Of a DNA stretch of 64,000 nt, positions 52,148 to 63,709 are shown one piece after another. Each line of letters starts with the position of its first letter. Within the stretch, counting starts at the first letter, position 1. Source of the stretch: Fasciola hepatica (Eukaryota > Platyhelminthes > Trematoda > Plagiorchiida > Fasciolidae); contig CANUEZ040000031.1 of assembly GCA_948099385.1 (NCBI GenBank), positions 4,705,001 through 4,769,000 on the forward strand, in the 5' to 3' direction. A program made the translations under genes and the position numbers. The notes beneath the pieces are model-generated. The model did no database searches, was not told the DNA's origin, and saw only the letters and a list, made by a program, of their open reading frames with translations.

Positions 52148-52900
52148 TCAAGCATGTTGAGAGACCATTGATTTGGACCAGGAACAGGACGAGACCAAGT
52201 ACCGAACCTTAGGCAACACCTTCGGAGGACAGGCACTGCGTGAATGGGGTCCCAGAAAATTTAACTGCGAAATTTCGCCCACCTGGGAAGTCCCGAATCC
52301 AACGTAGTATAGATCAGCTATTCCCAATAGCTTGAGGTTTTGGGATATTCGGTCATGTGGTACTTCGTCACACGCCTCGCTGAAGTTGACGAAAACGGCA
52401 TCTGCCGAATATTCTTCGGCCTTTGCCTCGGCCAAGTTGTTCCCGGGCCAAAAAAAACGTTGAAAATGAATGAGTGACTGGCAAAATCCGTGTTGTGCAG
52501 GACTCAGCAGGTTGAGTTCATCTGGACGTTCTTCGACTCTCCTGGCTATAACTCGCTCCATCACCCCGCAAACGAAGCTTGTAGGGCCTGCCGGTCTATA
52601 GCTGATGGCTACAGCCTTGCCTCCGCCCTTAAACATATGTGCCACGGTTGCTTGTTTTCAGTCTTCCGAGAGTTTCCAGCTGCTAATGAGGTGTTGAGCA
52701 ATTTGATGACTAGGCCCACGAGAATGGCGGCCAGCTCCCGTAGTACCAGTGAGTGTATTCCATCCGGTCCGGGTGATTTATTTTGGCGTGAGAGATCTTA
52801 GAACCACCATAAATTCATCCACTTTGATATCATCGAGCGCGATTGAAGGCTGGGACGCTGGCCAGAGAGGTGACTATGGTTCATCACACGTAAAACAGTT
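52148..52900 (-). pseudogene. LINE reverse transcriptase N-terminal part
   Basis: On the minus strand, first in another frame IHSLVLRELAAILVGLVIKL and LSEDWKQATVAHMFKGG (52780-52620). In the frame 52645-52148 there are AISYRPAGPTSFVCGVMERV, LNLLSPAQHGFCQ, AVFVNFSEACDEVPHDRI and a worn GPH-to-GS region before the FADD block is reached. CR1/Jockey-group LINE, dead. Confidence 0.65.
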
Positions 52901-53390
52901 GCACGGTGGCATCCGAGGGCATCTGCCTTAGCATGCATGTAGACGAAGACCTTTCCCCTTTGAATTTGCACCCCACCTACTCTAAGCTACAGTTAGAAAG
53001 TTTATCATAGTTTCCAGCTGAGGCATCTACCAAACTGCCAAGCTTTCTCTCCACGTATTACAGATCCCGCCGGATACTGTTTTATCTGTAATAAAGCCCG
53101 GATACAAACCCCAAGTAAAGGGCATGTCTTCATGTGTTGGCTGATTCTACCATGTCATTCTTCATACTTAATGGACAAGGAGTACTGCCTGAATCTTCAC
53201 TTGTGCAAACTTCAGCAAGGTTATCATCTATAGATGGCAAAACGAACATTCCCGTGGGTCCAAAAGCCATGGTACACACACAAAACTTATGATAGAAAAT
53301 TTAGACCTTTTACCGAGGCAAGACTGACGTATCTATCCATTCTCGCTGTCTGCGCAGCTAAGGGCGGCGTTGGTTAATTGCTAGTGCCTC
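52901..53390. other. Unassigned spacer
   Basis: No coding or repeat signal recognised. Confidence 0.25.
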
Positions 53391-54840
53391 CTCTTATCTC
53401 AGTAGTTGTTGATTGGTTGTTAAGTTACCGACGGTGAACGCCGTGCACAGATTGACGCCGTGGTTTGTCCCCTACAGGTGTTACTTACGGGACGACTTGA
53501 GTGTTCTGCTTGCTCTCAATGACACCGCTGATTGCGTCTGTCCTCTCATTGTTCGTTTTATTGAAGCTAGAATGTGTTCGACCATGCTTTCACGCAGTGG
53601 TCCCTCCGTTCTGCCAATGTAAGTGACCTAGCACCCGCACTTAAACTGGTAGATAAAATGAATCAGCTTGGAGAGACAGCGGTTTTCCTGTCGATGGTTT
53701 TTTCATCCAGTAGTTTGTGTAGTGAATAATGATTTCAGTGGCATAGTACATACGGTCAGCGGTAGTTTAACGTCTTCTGAGTAGGCTAATAATGTCATCA
53801 CCGTCGTAAGGTAACTGCGAGATGTTCGTCAGCCGTGATACTGCAGTAACCTTCGTTTTGTGCTGAGGTGGCTGTGAGTGTTTGGATATTAAGGGCTCTG
53901 GGTAACCGTTGGCCTCAAAAGATTTGAGCAAGGTACGGCAGTCTTCTGTTGCTTATTATTTGTTCACTTTTCGAGTGCCCTGTGAATCACGCTACAGACA
54001 TGACAGACTTAACATTTTATGGGAGCAAAGCTAACGAAGTTCGGATACCGTCCTATCCACTCGATTTTCTGATGGACTGATGTTTGGATGGATCCGTCAT
54101 TTCAGCGGGTACCTTCAATGTCTAGGATCAGAGTGTTGGCGGTTTCCCCCCGTTTTTGTTACCCGAATGTTTCTGGTGTATGGTGTTAAAGTGATGGAAC
54201 TCTTGTTCGCACCTCTCCTTCGTGTTCAAAATAAAGAAGATATCGCCCATGTCGCGTCGATAAAGATTAGTTTCAGGTACGACCTATCTAATCGTTTGTT
54301 CAAGATGTGAAACAAATATTTTTGGCAGAACAGCCCCAGAAGACTGTCCATGGCAAGTCCATCAGTCCTTCGATGTTCGCGTCCAATAAATGGACTTTCA
54401 CTTCCGAGGTGAACAATAATATTAGATATAACTTCTCAGTGTCCGGTAGTCTGATGTTCAAGTTGTTATCGTTGGTAACTTGACCAGTTTTAACAACGGC
54501 TTCGCAAATTGAGATGTTCGTGAAGATTGAATTAACATCCATTGTGAATAAGTATCAATTGTAGATGTTCCGTTCCCTCAATAGCTCACAAGTTTCACAA
54601 CAATCTTTCATATTTTTCGATAAATTCCCTCACGAAGTTTAGCAGTTTCGCGAGTCACTTTGCTGATTAGTGTTGCTGGGAGTTAGTCATAGAAAATGTC
54701 GGCCCGGAATACATCGTGCAATCTAATGATATTGGCATCTGCTTTCAAATATATGTCGAAAAAGTTGTTTTCAAGTCCTCAGACAACTGCACACTGTCCA
54801 TTAACCTAATAAACAACGGAGCAGGATTCGCTGCTGTTAC
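53390..54840 (-). pseudogene. Penelope-like element: reverse transcriptase and GIY-YIG endonuclease, degenerate
   Basis: Minus-strand pieces in order: GPTFSMTNSQQH and LAKLLNFVREFIEKYE (54700-54600), MDVNSIFTNISICEAVVKTG (54542-54480; the family has a similar DxxSLFTNIP block), then LLKSFEANGYPEPLI (about 53940-53900), and an endonuclease remnant YQFKCGC, stop, VTYIGRTEGPLRESMVEHIL (53655-53580). Reverse transcriptase followed by a C-terminal GIY-YIG domain is diagnostic of Penelope-like elements. Many stops. The palm box with the catalytic Asp pair could not be located. Confidence 0.6.
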
Positions 54841-56130
54841 CTAGGCAAGCGGGAGTGAAACCGCGGCATGGGTGCCATCTGGACAGACTGCCTTTTGCAC
54901 GTAAAGATTCCCCAGGGCCTTTTTCCTACACCTGCAGAAAAGGAATGATGGCATAACCCGCTGTCCTGCCGGGGGTTTGCTTGCCGGGTTCAGCCCATCT
55001 TCTCGCTGGTGCACTGTCTTGAAGTGCTCTAGCAGCATTTCGGCCCAGGTGCTACTGTCAGGTACGTAGTAACCTTTACTGTTCTCAATAGAATCCTCGA
55101 CCATTCGGATAAATGAACACGGTAGTGATAAGCTTTTGGGTGCCGCTTAGCTTTTCCGCCTAAGGCAATCTCATAAGACAGCCCACATTGCTTTCGGATA
55201 CTAACGGCTACTTCTCGAGCCAATTTTAACCCTTGGGTATTTCCAGTGGCCTCCTGCCTGCCCGTATTGACACCACACCCAGATTTTCCGGCTATAACCT
55301 CCAGTTGCTCCCATGGCCCACTGCTATGCCTTGCTCTATCTGCAGATTCTGCGAGCTGACAAAAAAGCTCAGTGGACAGCAACAGTTCTTCCTGAATACC
55401 GTCAGTTCTTTCTCCACATTTTCACAGTGTTGGTCCTTTGTCAATGCTTGGGCTGCAGTGACTAGGCCCTGTAAATTAAGGTCTTCAAGTGGTTGCGGCG
55501 AATCGCCCCATGGTCACTTATTGCTGAGGTAGCTGACACCTATAAGCCTTTAGCTTCATCAGTGTGTTTGGTGATTACGAGGTCCAGTTTCTCGGGAGTC
55601 TGTCCCTCCCTCCACCTGGCTTTTGTGGGGCATGCTAGACAATCTCCCCCCCCCAAACACGGAGTCGAACAGTCCGACATGGAAATCTTTACCTGCTGCT
55701 CACAGATTTACCCAGTCTGCTTAGGAGGGCATCGGGAAACTAGTTTTGAGTGCTGGTCCCATTTTTTGTGAGGGAGGAAGAGGTCCCATTTGATCCTCCA
55801 CCTGTCCCTCCTGGCTGGCAATAAAGGACTTTGTTGGTTTTCTAAAGTCTCCTTTAGGACAAGGGGTAATATGTCGATCTGGCGGAAGCGATCTGCATTT
55901 TTTACTGCTAATAAGTAACTGATGGCTTTTTCGGGGCCGACTTTGTTCTTACTGCCAAACCCTTGCGAAACGGCCCAGTTGTTTGGTTTCATTATGAACA
56001 TTGCGTGGGTGATGCCCCTAGCCAGTTCCGCTGATGCAAAGAAAGCACTCATCTTCCTGGAGTTTGCAAAATCAAATAGCTCCAGCCTAGGGGGTCGCTG
56101 ACGACCCTCGATGTAGTTCCCCTACCCAGC
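54841..56130 (-). other. Unassigned region with three minus-strand open frames
   Basis: Frames 56052-55708 (114 codons, containing SAFFASAELARGITHAMFIM), 55382-55029 (117 codons) and 55104-54841 (87 codons, WAEMLLEHFKTVHQREDGLN). All are on one strand and could be remnants of one protein. I recognise no domain. It may be the N-terminal part of the Penelope-like element next to it or an unrelated element. Confidence 0.3.
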
Positions 56131-56339
56131 CTGAAGAACTTCTTCAGCGCCTTTCGCCCAAGAATTCCTAAGATTTTTAAAATATTCATCCCTTTGTCTG
56201 TCTGCTTGACAGACAAGCTCGGAGATGCCTTCTCCCGCTACAGTGGAGTCCCCATCCGGTGCTTACTCCGCCTTCTTTTTGCCAACGAAGAGCCCGCTTC
56301 TGCTTAGCAGCAACGATGGCATGCCGGTAGGGGGCAGCA

Positions 56340-56590
56340 CGAGAGACAGTTATCCACGCAGGTGGAAGCAGGTGAGCAACTTAGCCTACCCCTTCTGGGG
56401 GCTTTGGGTGAAAGAGTATTTACCTGCTTTGCAAACTAGACAAAAGTGGATAGGCAAGCTGAGGAACTTTAAGAAGGAACATGTGATGCTCGTAGTAGCT
56501 GAAGAAGCAAATCAGGAGCAATGGCCCCCGGGGGTGGTAGAAGACTGTCAACAAAGTGCCGAGGGGCTGGTCCGAAGCGCCGAGGTATGA
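56340..56590 (+). pseudogene. BEL/Pao integrase C-terminal domain fragment
   Basis: Plus strand YPRRWKQVSNLAYPFWGLW, KEYLPALQTRQKWIGKLRNF, EEANQEQWPPGVVEDCQQSA. This is the DUF5641-type end of a BEL/Pao polyprotein, related to Pao-1 and Pao-2 but not identical to either. No integrase core precedes it. About 320 bp of unassigned sequence follow, to 56914. Confidence 0.7.
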
Positions 56591-56914
56591 ACGACGAAGG
56601 AGGCCGTGTGCAGGCGTGCGAAAGGTATGGTTGTTTGAAGGGGGTGACTGGTACCCAGGTTCCTAGGCCAGATGGTATGAAGGCTTGTTGTTGTAGGTCC
56701 TCGTACGCACCAAGGGAGGGGAGGTAGCGGGTATACTGCTGTAAGCCCAGTGAACCCCGGTATTTCTGGAGCCCAAGTGGGCACGAGAGCCTGCTCGCGA
56801 TCCTGCTCTAGGGAACTTGCCAGTAGGAGGAACTTAAGCGCCTGGTGTAACAAATTGAATGATTAAAAATTCCTCATCTGTTACATTTATATATTTTTTT
56901 ACGGATCTTGGACT

Positions 56915-58755
56915 ACTATATATACATATATATATATACCTTGGGTATTCTCCACTCACTTTTGTCCCCCTTCCTCACTAGAATGTGCCAATTTACAACA
57001 TAATTTGCATCTATATAAATAAAACCGTTCCGTCCTTTAGCGAAGTGTGCTCGCTCCCACTTAATTCCTGGCTCAGGCTAGAACTCAGCCGTCCCATCCT
57101 GCTTTTTGTGCCTTTCTCGTACACTGAAGCCTTTCCACACGGATTACCATTCCTAAGTCACTAAGCTTCACTTCTCTACGCACATGCTCATGGTAAGTTG
57201 AGACCCCATTCCAACCGGAATCCGTATGCCCCTGCGGAATACCAGCACGTTTGCCTCCACATGAAAAATCCTCATTTTAACACTCAGTGTTCCCCCCCCC
57301 CTTTTACTGTTTGCCGTCCTTTACCACAGCTGGTAAACTGACCAGACTGTTATCTTCCTATTTTCTCATTCTTCTTCCAGACCATACCATCTACTATTAT
57401 TTTATTCCTGGTTCCCAAACGGACACCCTCTCCTCATCCACCGCCTACCTGATATCGCCCCAAATCTCTACTATCACCCAACTACACTAGAAAGCTACCA
57501 GTCTCCGTCTAGGGATCCCTAATAGACCGGTCCACTAGCCAAACGATAACTAATTGTTCGGATAACAAATTGTTCATTTTCTTGCTTCCATATAAACGAT
57601 AATCATAACCCACAGCTGGAACACTTTCCAGACTGCCGCACTCCTGATCTCTTCCAGATTGCATTGGTTGCTTGGGTATCCATCGGCCAAATGGACGTTT
57701 ATTCCAGATTACCGTAAGGACTGGACGATTTGATTAATGGTTTAAACCTATACTCTCGCCTGCTGACGTTACATGGGGCACCGTACATGGATTAACAAAA
57801 CCTCATGAAAGTCTCACTGGATCGCAGAGGTGATTCCTGACAGCAACCATCAACACATCCGCTCAACGTCTATTCCCAAATAATCCAACCCAAAAGTTCA
57901 ATTCTTCCCGCGTTGCAGTACGAAACCAATGGCCGGAACCCAGCCTTCGCAGCTGTCAACTTCGTCAAACCAGCCCTTTTTTACCTGCTTCCCTCAACAT
58001 TCTACCTGCAACCAAGGTCTTTATGAAACAGAATACCAGCCATCTGCAGCCAACTATAATTTGGTTAACAATTTTCTATCAAATACAAAAAACATTTTAC
58101 ACTCTTCCAACTCCTGCCTAGCCGAACCATTGACGTTTTGTCTGCACTAATCCATTTCATTGACGGCTTTTCTTTTCTTTAATAGTCCGTTATATGTCCA
58201 TACACCATTCATGCTCTTCAAAAGTTAACTGGAGTACCTGCGAAGATTTTCGTCTTCATTTGAATTCCCATATGACACTCTAATCACCTGCACAAAAGGT
58301 CCGTTTTATTATCACCTTTGAATCACTTGCCTTTATTTCACATGCTTCCTCCACAATTAGTTACCCAATGCTGGATCAGTGTCCAATATTCCGCTGGTAT
58401 CTCTGACTGCACTTTGAAAGCCCCACGCTTGCTTTACTTCTAACAATGTTCTTTGGCATCTCTTCCGCCCGGTTACTTGTTAGTGACCGTCCATGTCGCC
58501 TATATCAGCAATTCCACGACTGTCCAGCTATCCACACCGCCCCTAGCGATTTCGAAACCGATTTGGAATTCCCGCCTCAACCATTACCACTTTTGTTTAC
58601 TCAAACACTACATGACTTTACTGGTGTATTTCGGTTTCTGTGATTTATAAATTTAGAATTTGTGAATACCTCACATTGACGGGTACTGCTGTATACTCTG
58701 ATTTTGCCTTGTGCATGTGTATCGACCACGGTCAAGAAATATACTATACTATACT
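56915..58755 (+). mobile_element. Non-coding repeat with (ATACT)n tail, copy 2
   Basis: 1.84 kb, more than 99% identical to 47690-49549. It begins within the TA-rich block, so it lacks the first 230 bp of copy 1. It ends in (ATACT)3 at 58741-58755. Same strand as copy 1. Confidence 0.75.
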
Positions 58756-59500
58756 CGGTGAACGATGAGAAACTTTGGTAATTTTGATAACGAGTTCCGT
58801 CAGGGGGGCGAGGTAGAGAATACACTGTCGGTACATCAACTCAGATGGTGATGATTATCAACAAGGGTGGTGAGAGACTTCTCAACCACTCCTTTCGTCA
58901 CTAACTGCTACAGATCCTTCGAGCAGAACTAAACCCTCCCGATGTTCCTCAGCTTTCAATGGCAAGGCTGAAGCACAAGTTGAATGGCCCCGATCTTTTG
59001 TTTCCCGTTTGCCCAAGGCTGGATTTCTAATATTGAGATGCACTTCTGCTGTCTTCTCGAAACCCTTTTTATTCCTCTCCCTAAGTACTTGCTGTCGGAT
59101 TGGTCGCCACGCAGGACCACGTCAGGGCGTAGAGCACTTCACGTCAATACACTAGATGCCTTGAAGTCCTGAAGCAGTGAAAGTGTGTGAGACTTAAGCC
59201 CAAATGCTCTTGGATCTTTTGATTATATTTACCTGAATGTTGCGGAGATGGAGGATAGTACACCGGAAAATTGGGCAGCAGAAAAGAGAGAAAGGCATCA
59301 GAATACAAATCTTGGCAGCATCTTGCACCTACCATTGCCGGGGGGCTTAAAGATGGATCAGTGGACTGCGGAAGGAGGCGTCCTGTTTGGCCTGAGCAGC
59401 AAAAACGACACCCTCTTGGAAAACCCATCCCACGGCAAACAGCAAGACTTTTAAACCACTCTTTTTGCTCGATGCATTGCAAGCTCGTCTACCGAGCCAT
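58756..59500. other. Mostly unassigned; possible Penelope-like 3' fragment on the minus strand
   Basis: At 59230-59150 on the minus strand, KIQEHLGLSLTHFHCFRTSR has the spacing of the peptide before the Penelope-like 3' region at 11480-11380 (there ...GQLGSKPQTRVVLQDFKTGL). The similarity is short. No other feature recognised. Confidence 0.25.
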
Positions 59501-59550
59501 AATGCAAGGAACGGAAACGTTCAACAATAAAACGCTTCAGACGAATACTA

Positions 59551-60726
59551 GTGTTCACATCCCATTGGAAAACATCAGTTATTATCCCAATTCTTAAGAA
59601 AGGTTCACGCCAGGACCTAACCAACTATCGACCAGTGAACCACACCCCTATAGTTTCCCGAATTATGGAAAGACTGATAAAAAATAAGCTGACAACTCAT
59701 TTACTAAACAATAACCTCATTAACACTGGACAGCACGGTTTTCTTCAAAAAAGATCCTGTGCCACCTGTATGTGTGACTTCCTTAACCTAATAACTACGG
59801 CCACTAACAGTGGTAAATCAGTGATTGTAATCCTCCTTGACATGACTAAAGCTTTCGATCGAGTATCCCACAATAGGCTCATGGCGAAGATGAAAACCTA
59901 CGGAATTGTTGACCCGATCCTGAGTTGGTTTTCATCATATCTAACATCCCGAAAGCAGGTGGTGGACGTTGATGGCAGTTTATCATCACCTCGACCAGTT
60001 ACTAGTGGAGTTATTCAGGGTAGTGTACTAGGTCCCTTACTTTTTCTTATATATGTTAATGACATTTTCAACGTCATCACACACGGGGCTGCGTTCCTTT
60101 TTGCAGATGACATAAAAATTATGTACTCCTTTGAACCTGACGCCTTAGCTTCTACCATTGCTAGCATAACGAGCGATTTACTATCGCTAGACTCATGGAG
60201 CAACCAATGGTTGATGAAATTCTCCGCTGTCAAAAGTTGTATCCTTATGTATAAATGTCAGGTTCCCGCGGGAATGTTTAAAATTAATGATCAGTTCATC
60301 CCCAACAGTCCGGAAGTAAGGGACTTGGGATTACAATATTCTTCTACATTTAATTTCTCCGAACATTCGGCCGTGCAGGTTGCTAAAGCTAGACGGCTAA
60401 TTGGTCTGATTAATAGAACCTTCAGTCTTACAGAGAGCAAGCTAAGCATTTTTAAAACTCATGTAAGACCACTTCTGGAATATTGCACTGTCGTCTTTTC
60501 TAACATGCGGCAGATTGACAGATTTGCAATTGAGAATGTACAACGTAGATTTACCAAACAACTACTAGGATATTCCTCGCCTTTAAATTATATGGAAAGG
60601 TGTGAAATATTGCACCTAGAGCCCCTATGGCTGCGCCGTCTACGAATGAACCTGTCTTTCTTTTGCAATATTGTAAAACGTACATATTGCAATTCAGCCC
60701 CCCAGGTCAAAACTCCCTCCAACTAA
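59551..60726 (+). CDS. LINE D reverse transcriptase, 391 codons
   Basis: Open frame containing all reverse transcriptase blocks: WKTSVIIPILKKGSRQDLTN, NYRPVNHTPIVSRIMERLI, NTGQHGFLQKRSCATCMCDF, LLDMTKAFDRVSHNRLM, TSGVIQGSVLGPLLFLIYVN and AFLFADDIKIMYSF with an intact FADD (60098-60121), then the thumb (VRDLGLQYSSTFNFSEH) and VRPLLEYCTVVFSNMRQIDR. CR1/Jockey group. The element is 5'-truncated at about 59500, so there is no endonuclease and no true start codon. The TAA at 60724-60726 is one isolated stop; the same frame goes on to 60972. It is the best preserved LINE coding region here after the RTE. Confidence 0.85.
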   Translation: MFTSHWKTSVIIPILKKGSRQDLTNYRPVNHTPIVSRIMERLIKNKLTTHLLNNNLINTGQHGFLQKRSCATCMCDFLNLITTATNSGKSVIVILLDMTKAFDRVSHNRLMAKMKTYGIVDPILSWFSSYLTSRKQVVDVDGSLSSPRPVTSGVIQGSVLGPLLFLIYVNDIFNVITHGAAFLFADDIKIMYSFEPDALASTIASITSDLLSLDSWSNQWLMKFSAVKSCILMYKCQVPAGMFKINDQFIPNSPEVRDLGLQYSSTFNFSEHSAVQVAKARRLIGLINRTFSLTESKLSIFKTHVRPLLEYCTVVFSNMRQIDRFAIENVQRRFTKQLLGYSSPLNYMERCEILHLEPLWLRRLRMNLSFFCNIVKRTYCNSAPQVKTPSN

Positions 60727-60972
60727 TCTTTACGACATAGGGACTCTATGGTCTTGATTCCAGTATCCAGGACTGCGATGCGGTCAAACTTCTTTATTGT
60801 TAACTATTCTTCCCTCTGGAACAAACTCCCACCTCAACTTAGGTCAATGTCTTCGACCTCTTTATTATTCAAAAAAGAAATAAATAAACATCTAACTGTC
60901 CAAAAACTGATCCGTATGCATGATCCCTACATGTCTATTACCCGAGCCTACGAACTGGGCCTGGGATACTAA
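60727..60972 (+). pseudogene. LINE D C-terminal end after one in-frame stop
   Basis: In frame with 59551-60726: SLRHRDSMVLIPVSRTAMRS, NFFIVNYSSLWNKLPPQLRS, then SLLFKKEINKHL. This is the normal end of the protein (the xLWNxLP motif). Stop at 60970-60972. Confidence 0.8.
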
Positions 60973-61624
60973 TCAAAAGCTTAACAACTTTGTTCAGTAC
61001 CAACGGATGGTAAGGAGCATTCTGTATTATAGTTAGCAAATAAAAGCAGTCCAACCTATACTCCATGTCTGTCAACAGCACACTCCACGTGTTTGTCTAG
61101 CCACTTCCTATTTTCAACGCTTCTGACCACGACCCCCTACTGGCCACCGTTACTCCGGTGATTCTTTTTTCATGCTGTCAGATTTTACCATAGTCGGTTA
61201 GGTTCTTCTTTTTTTATCAGCTGCCGCCAGGTATAAGAGCATTTATAATGTTAGAAAATACATAGCAGCATATATAATATGGTCCTCAAGGTACCAGTCT
61301 CATCCACGCTTCAACTACTTACTCATTGAGACCCTAGTTCAACACAAGATTCCAGGCCTCGTTCTGATGAACGAATCGCCACAATCGATGTGGTCTTCCA
61401 TAAACCATTCGTCGAACTACATATAAGTATTTGCCCCCAGTGTCGCCTATTCTCGCTTCCTTGCTTTTTTGGTAACTCTCACTAAGCCTCACAAGAATTA
61501 GTCGCTAGTACCGGTCTTCTCCGCTTTCCGTATGTTGTTTAATCCAAAAAACAAGACCTCAAAGTCGCGACCACCCATTTCTGTTACTGGCATGATATTG
61601 GTGTTCTGTCTTTCTCCCCTAACC

Positions 61625-61649
61625 CACAGCTGGTAGAATTGCCAGACTG
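61625..61649 (+). other. Hairpin motif CACAGCTGG-N8-CCAGACTG, outside the repeat copies
   Basis: Same two arms and same eight-base spacing as 48119-48143, loop TAGAATTG. The surroundings are otherwise diverged. Confidence 0.5.
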
Positions 61650-63121
61650 CAGCCCTCTCCGTTTTGTTTTCAGAACCTGTACCCTAAGGACGATTGTCGC
61701 CGTCCACTTCCCAGGAATAACTTGGACCCTCTCTTGCTGGACAGGACAAACGAGATTTACACACAACTTCATTTTCGCCCGTCTCACGATCGCTTTCCCC
61801 AAGATTCCCGCCATCGGACTTCTTGAACCTGGACTACTCGATCTCACTGCATTCATACAACTCATTTTAATCCCATATGTCATTATGCCCGTTCCGTGTT
61901 AGAACTCGCTAATACTGTTCAAACACTGGCACCTTTATTGTCACTGTTCATTGCTTCATCGGTCACCAAAAAAAAAACGTCCGGCGCTGACATATCTTTC
62001 AGTAGTCATCCAGTGGGCAGCGAAGTGATTAGTAACTACCTGCACTCTTCATCGGTCCATCCGATCGCATCCGCAATGCTGTTGCATCGAGTGTTCGGGC
62101 TCTGTAGATCACTGCGTTCCCTCCATGATTGAACGTCTTCGATACACTTCCCATGCTGCATCGCCGCTCCGTTGCCATCATTTGTTACACCTGTCAAATT
62201 GGTCATTAGAAATGTGACACTCACCGTCTACTTGCTATACCATCACCGTTATCAAGACCTTTGATTTTCCAGATGTTGTATTTGTGTTATATTACCGAAA
62301 CTGACCCCGTATGCAGCCTCTAAATCACACCACTATCTGCACCGGCCGATACATTTTATTTCTATATTCGTTGATCCACGGCCGCTTCCCGCGATATACC
62401 TGTGCAGTTTTATTGATCTGTCATTCTTGCATGGTACATACCACACAGCATTCATCTATTGACGTACACTTATCTGTGGATTACTTTACCTTTCCTCTCG
62501 CAGAACTGAACACCTGTATAATGGATGTAACCACACGGTCAATATTGATTAGTCTTCCACTTCCGCTTTGACATTTCATACCAACCCTACATAAAGTTTA
62601 TAACTTGCCGCACGCTCACCTGTTTTACTCCGGCCGTTCCCTGCCACCATCACTCTGGTAGTATCCCTCCCAAGAAATACGCAATTGTTTGCAACATATA
62701 TGATTCCTCCAGTATACAGCCACCACTTTATATACTACCATCTTTTCAGACTGAAATATTTCCATGTTAATACTTCTTGACATGCCTGTAGTAAAGTGAA
62801 TAATTCACCGAACGCTTCGACGAGATTTTTATCCATATGCCTCTCATATTCTGTAGCGCACCAAAAACACTTCCTTCGAATATGTTCGAAGTTCCACTAG
62901 TGTAATTATTTCATATACCACTTATGCATGTACTCCAGACCAACTGACATCATTCGACCTTGACCTTCAAATTTGCCGGGCATTACTACAGTTTTAGTTC
63001 ACTGTAACACTCTCTCTGATACTCTGCATGCACTTGTTGTACCCTTTTGTGAATTGTCATTCTGGCATCACTATAATCATCTGATCATGCATTCTAGCAT
63101 GCTTCGGGCGCATCCGAAATA

Positions 63122-63151
63122 TATAATTATTATTAATATTATTATTATTAT
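63122..63151. repeat. (ATT)n simple repeat
   Basis: Imperfect ATT/TTA run, about 30 bp. Confidence 0.85.
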
Positions 63152-63709
63152 CTGTCCTTCTAGATGCGTGCACCTGGCCGACCGCCAGAAACGATTTCCT
63201 TTCACTCTAGATCTACAGCCTCCTTGAATACATGGACAGTCGCCGGTTCTTATACCTCCCTTAGCAGTCAATTTCGGTAGTTCCCCCTCCTTTCCTGAAA
63301 AAATGAATCCTAACAACAAACCTGGATCGAACCTCCGCCAACTTCTTCCACTGATCCGTCGTGACCTCCGTTTGTTTCTGCCTCCAGGACTTGATCACGG
63401 TCTACCAGATAACCCAGGTTCTTATGCTAGTGAGCCCTTTGATTTCCGGGTGCAATGACTTTATGGATAGTCCTTTCTTCTTTGTGGGCGTGTCTGGGAA
63501 GGAGGGATAGGAAATTTTGGGTTTTGTCTGCCGCAGTTCTGCATTCCGGTTTGAATCCAACATCAAGCTATTGGCCTTCAACTTTGCTAGGCCAGTCGCC
63601 TAGTGAAAGAAAAGAAAGATCGTAGACAGGCGGAATGCGGGTGAATGAATGGTGACAGAGAGGGTTTTAACCAATACTGTCTCCAAAATTCTCCCTAGGC
63701 CTTATTCAG

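Larger units (their letters stand above)
60976..63700. other. Pyrimidine-rich unassigned region with scattered simple repeats
   Basis: No protein recognised. Composition resembles the (ATACT)n repeat (C/T-rich plus strand), and the hairpin motif occurs once (61625-61649). It may contain a diverged relative of that repeat. An (ATT)n run lies at 63122-63151. Confidence 0.35.
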
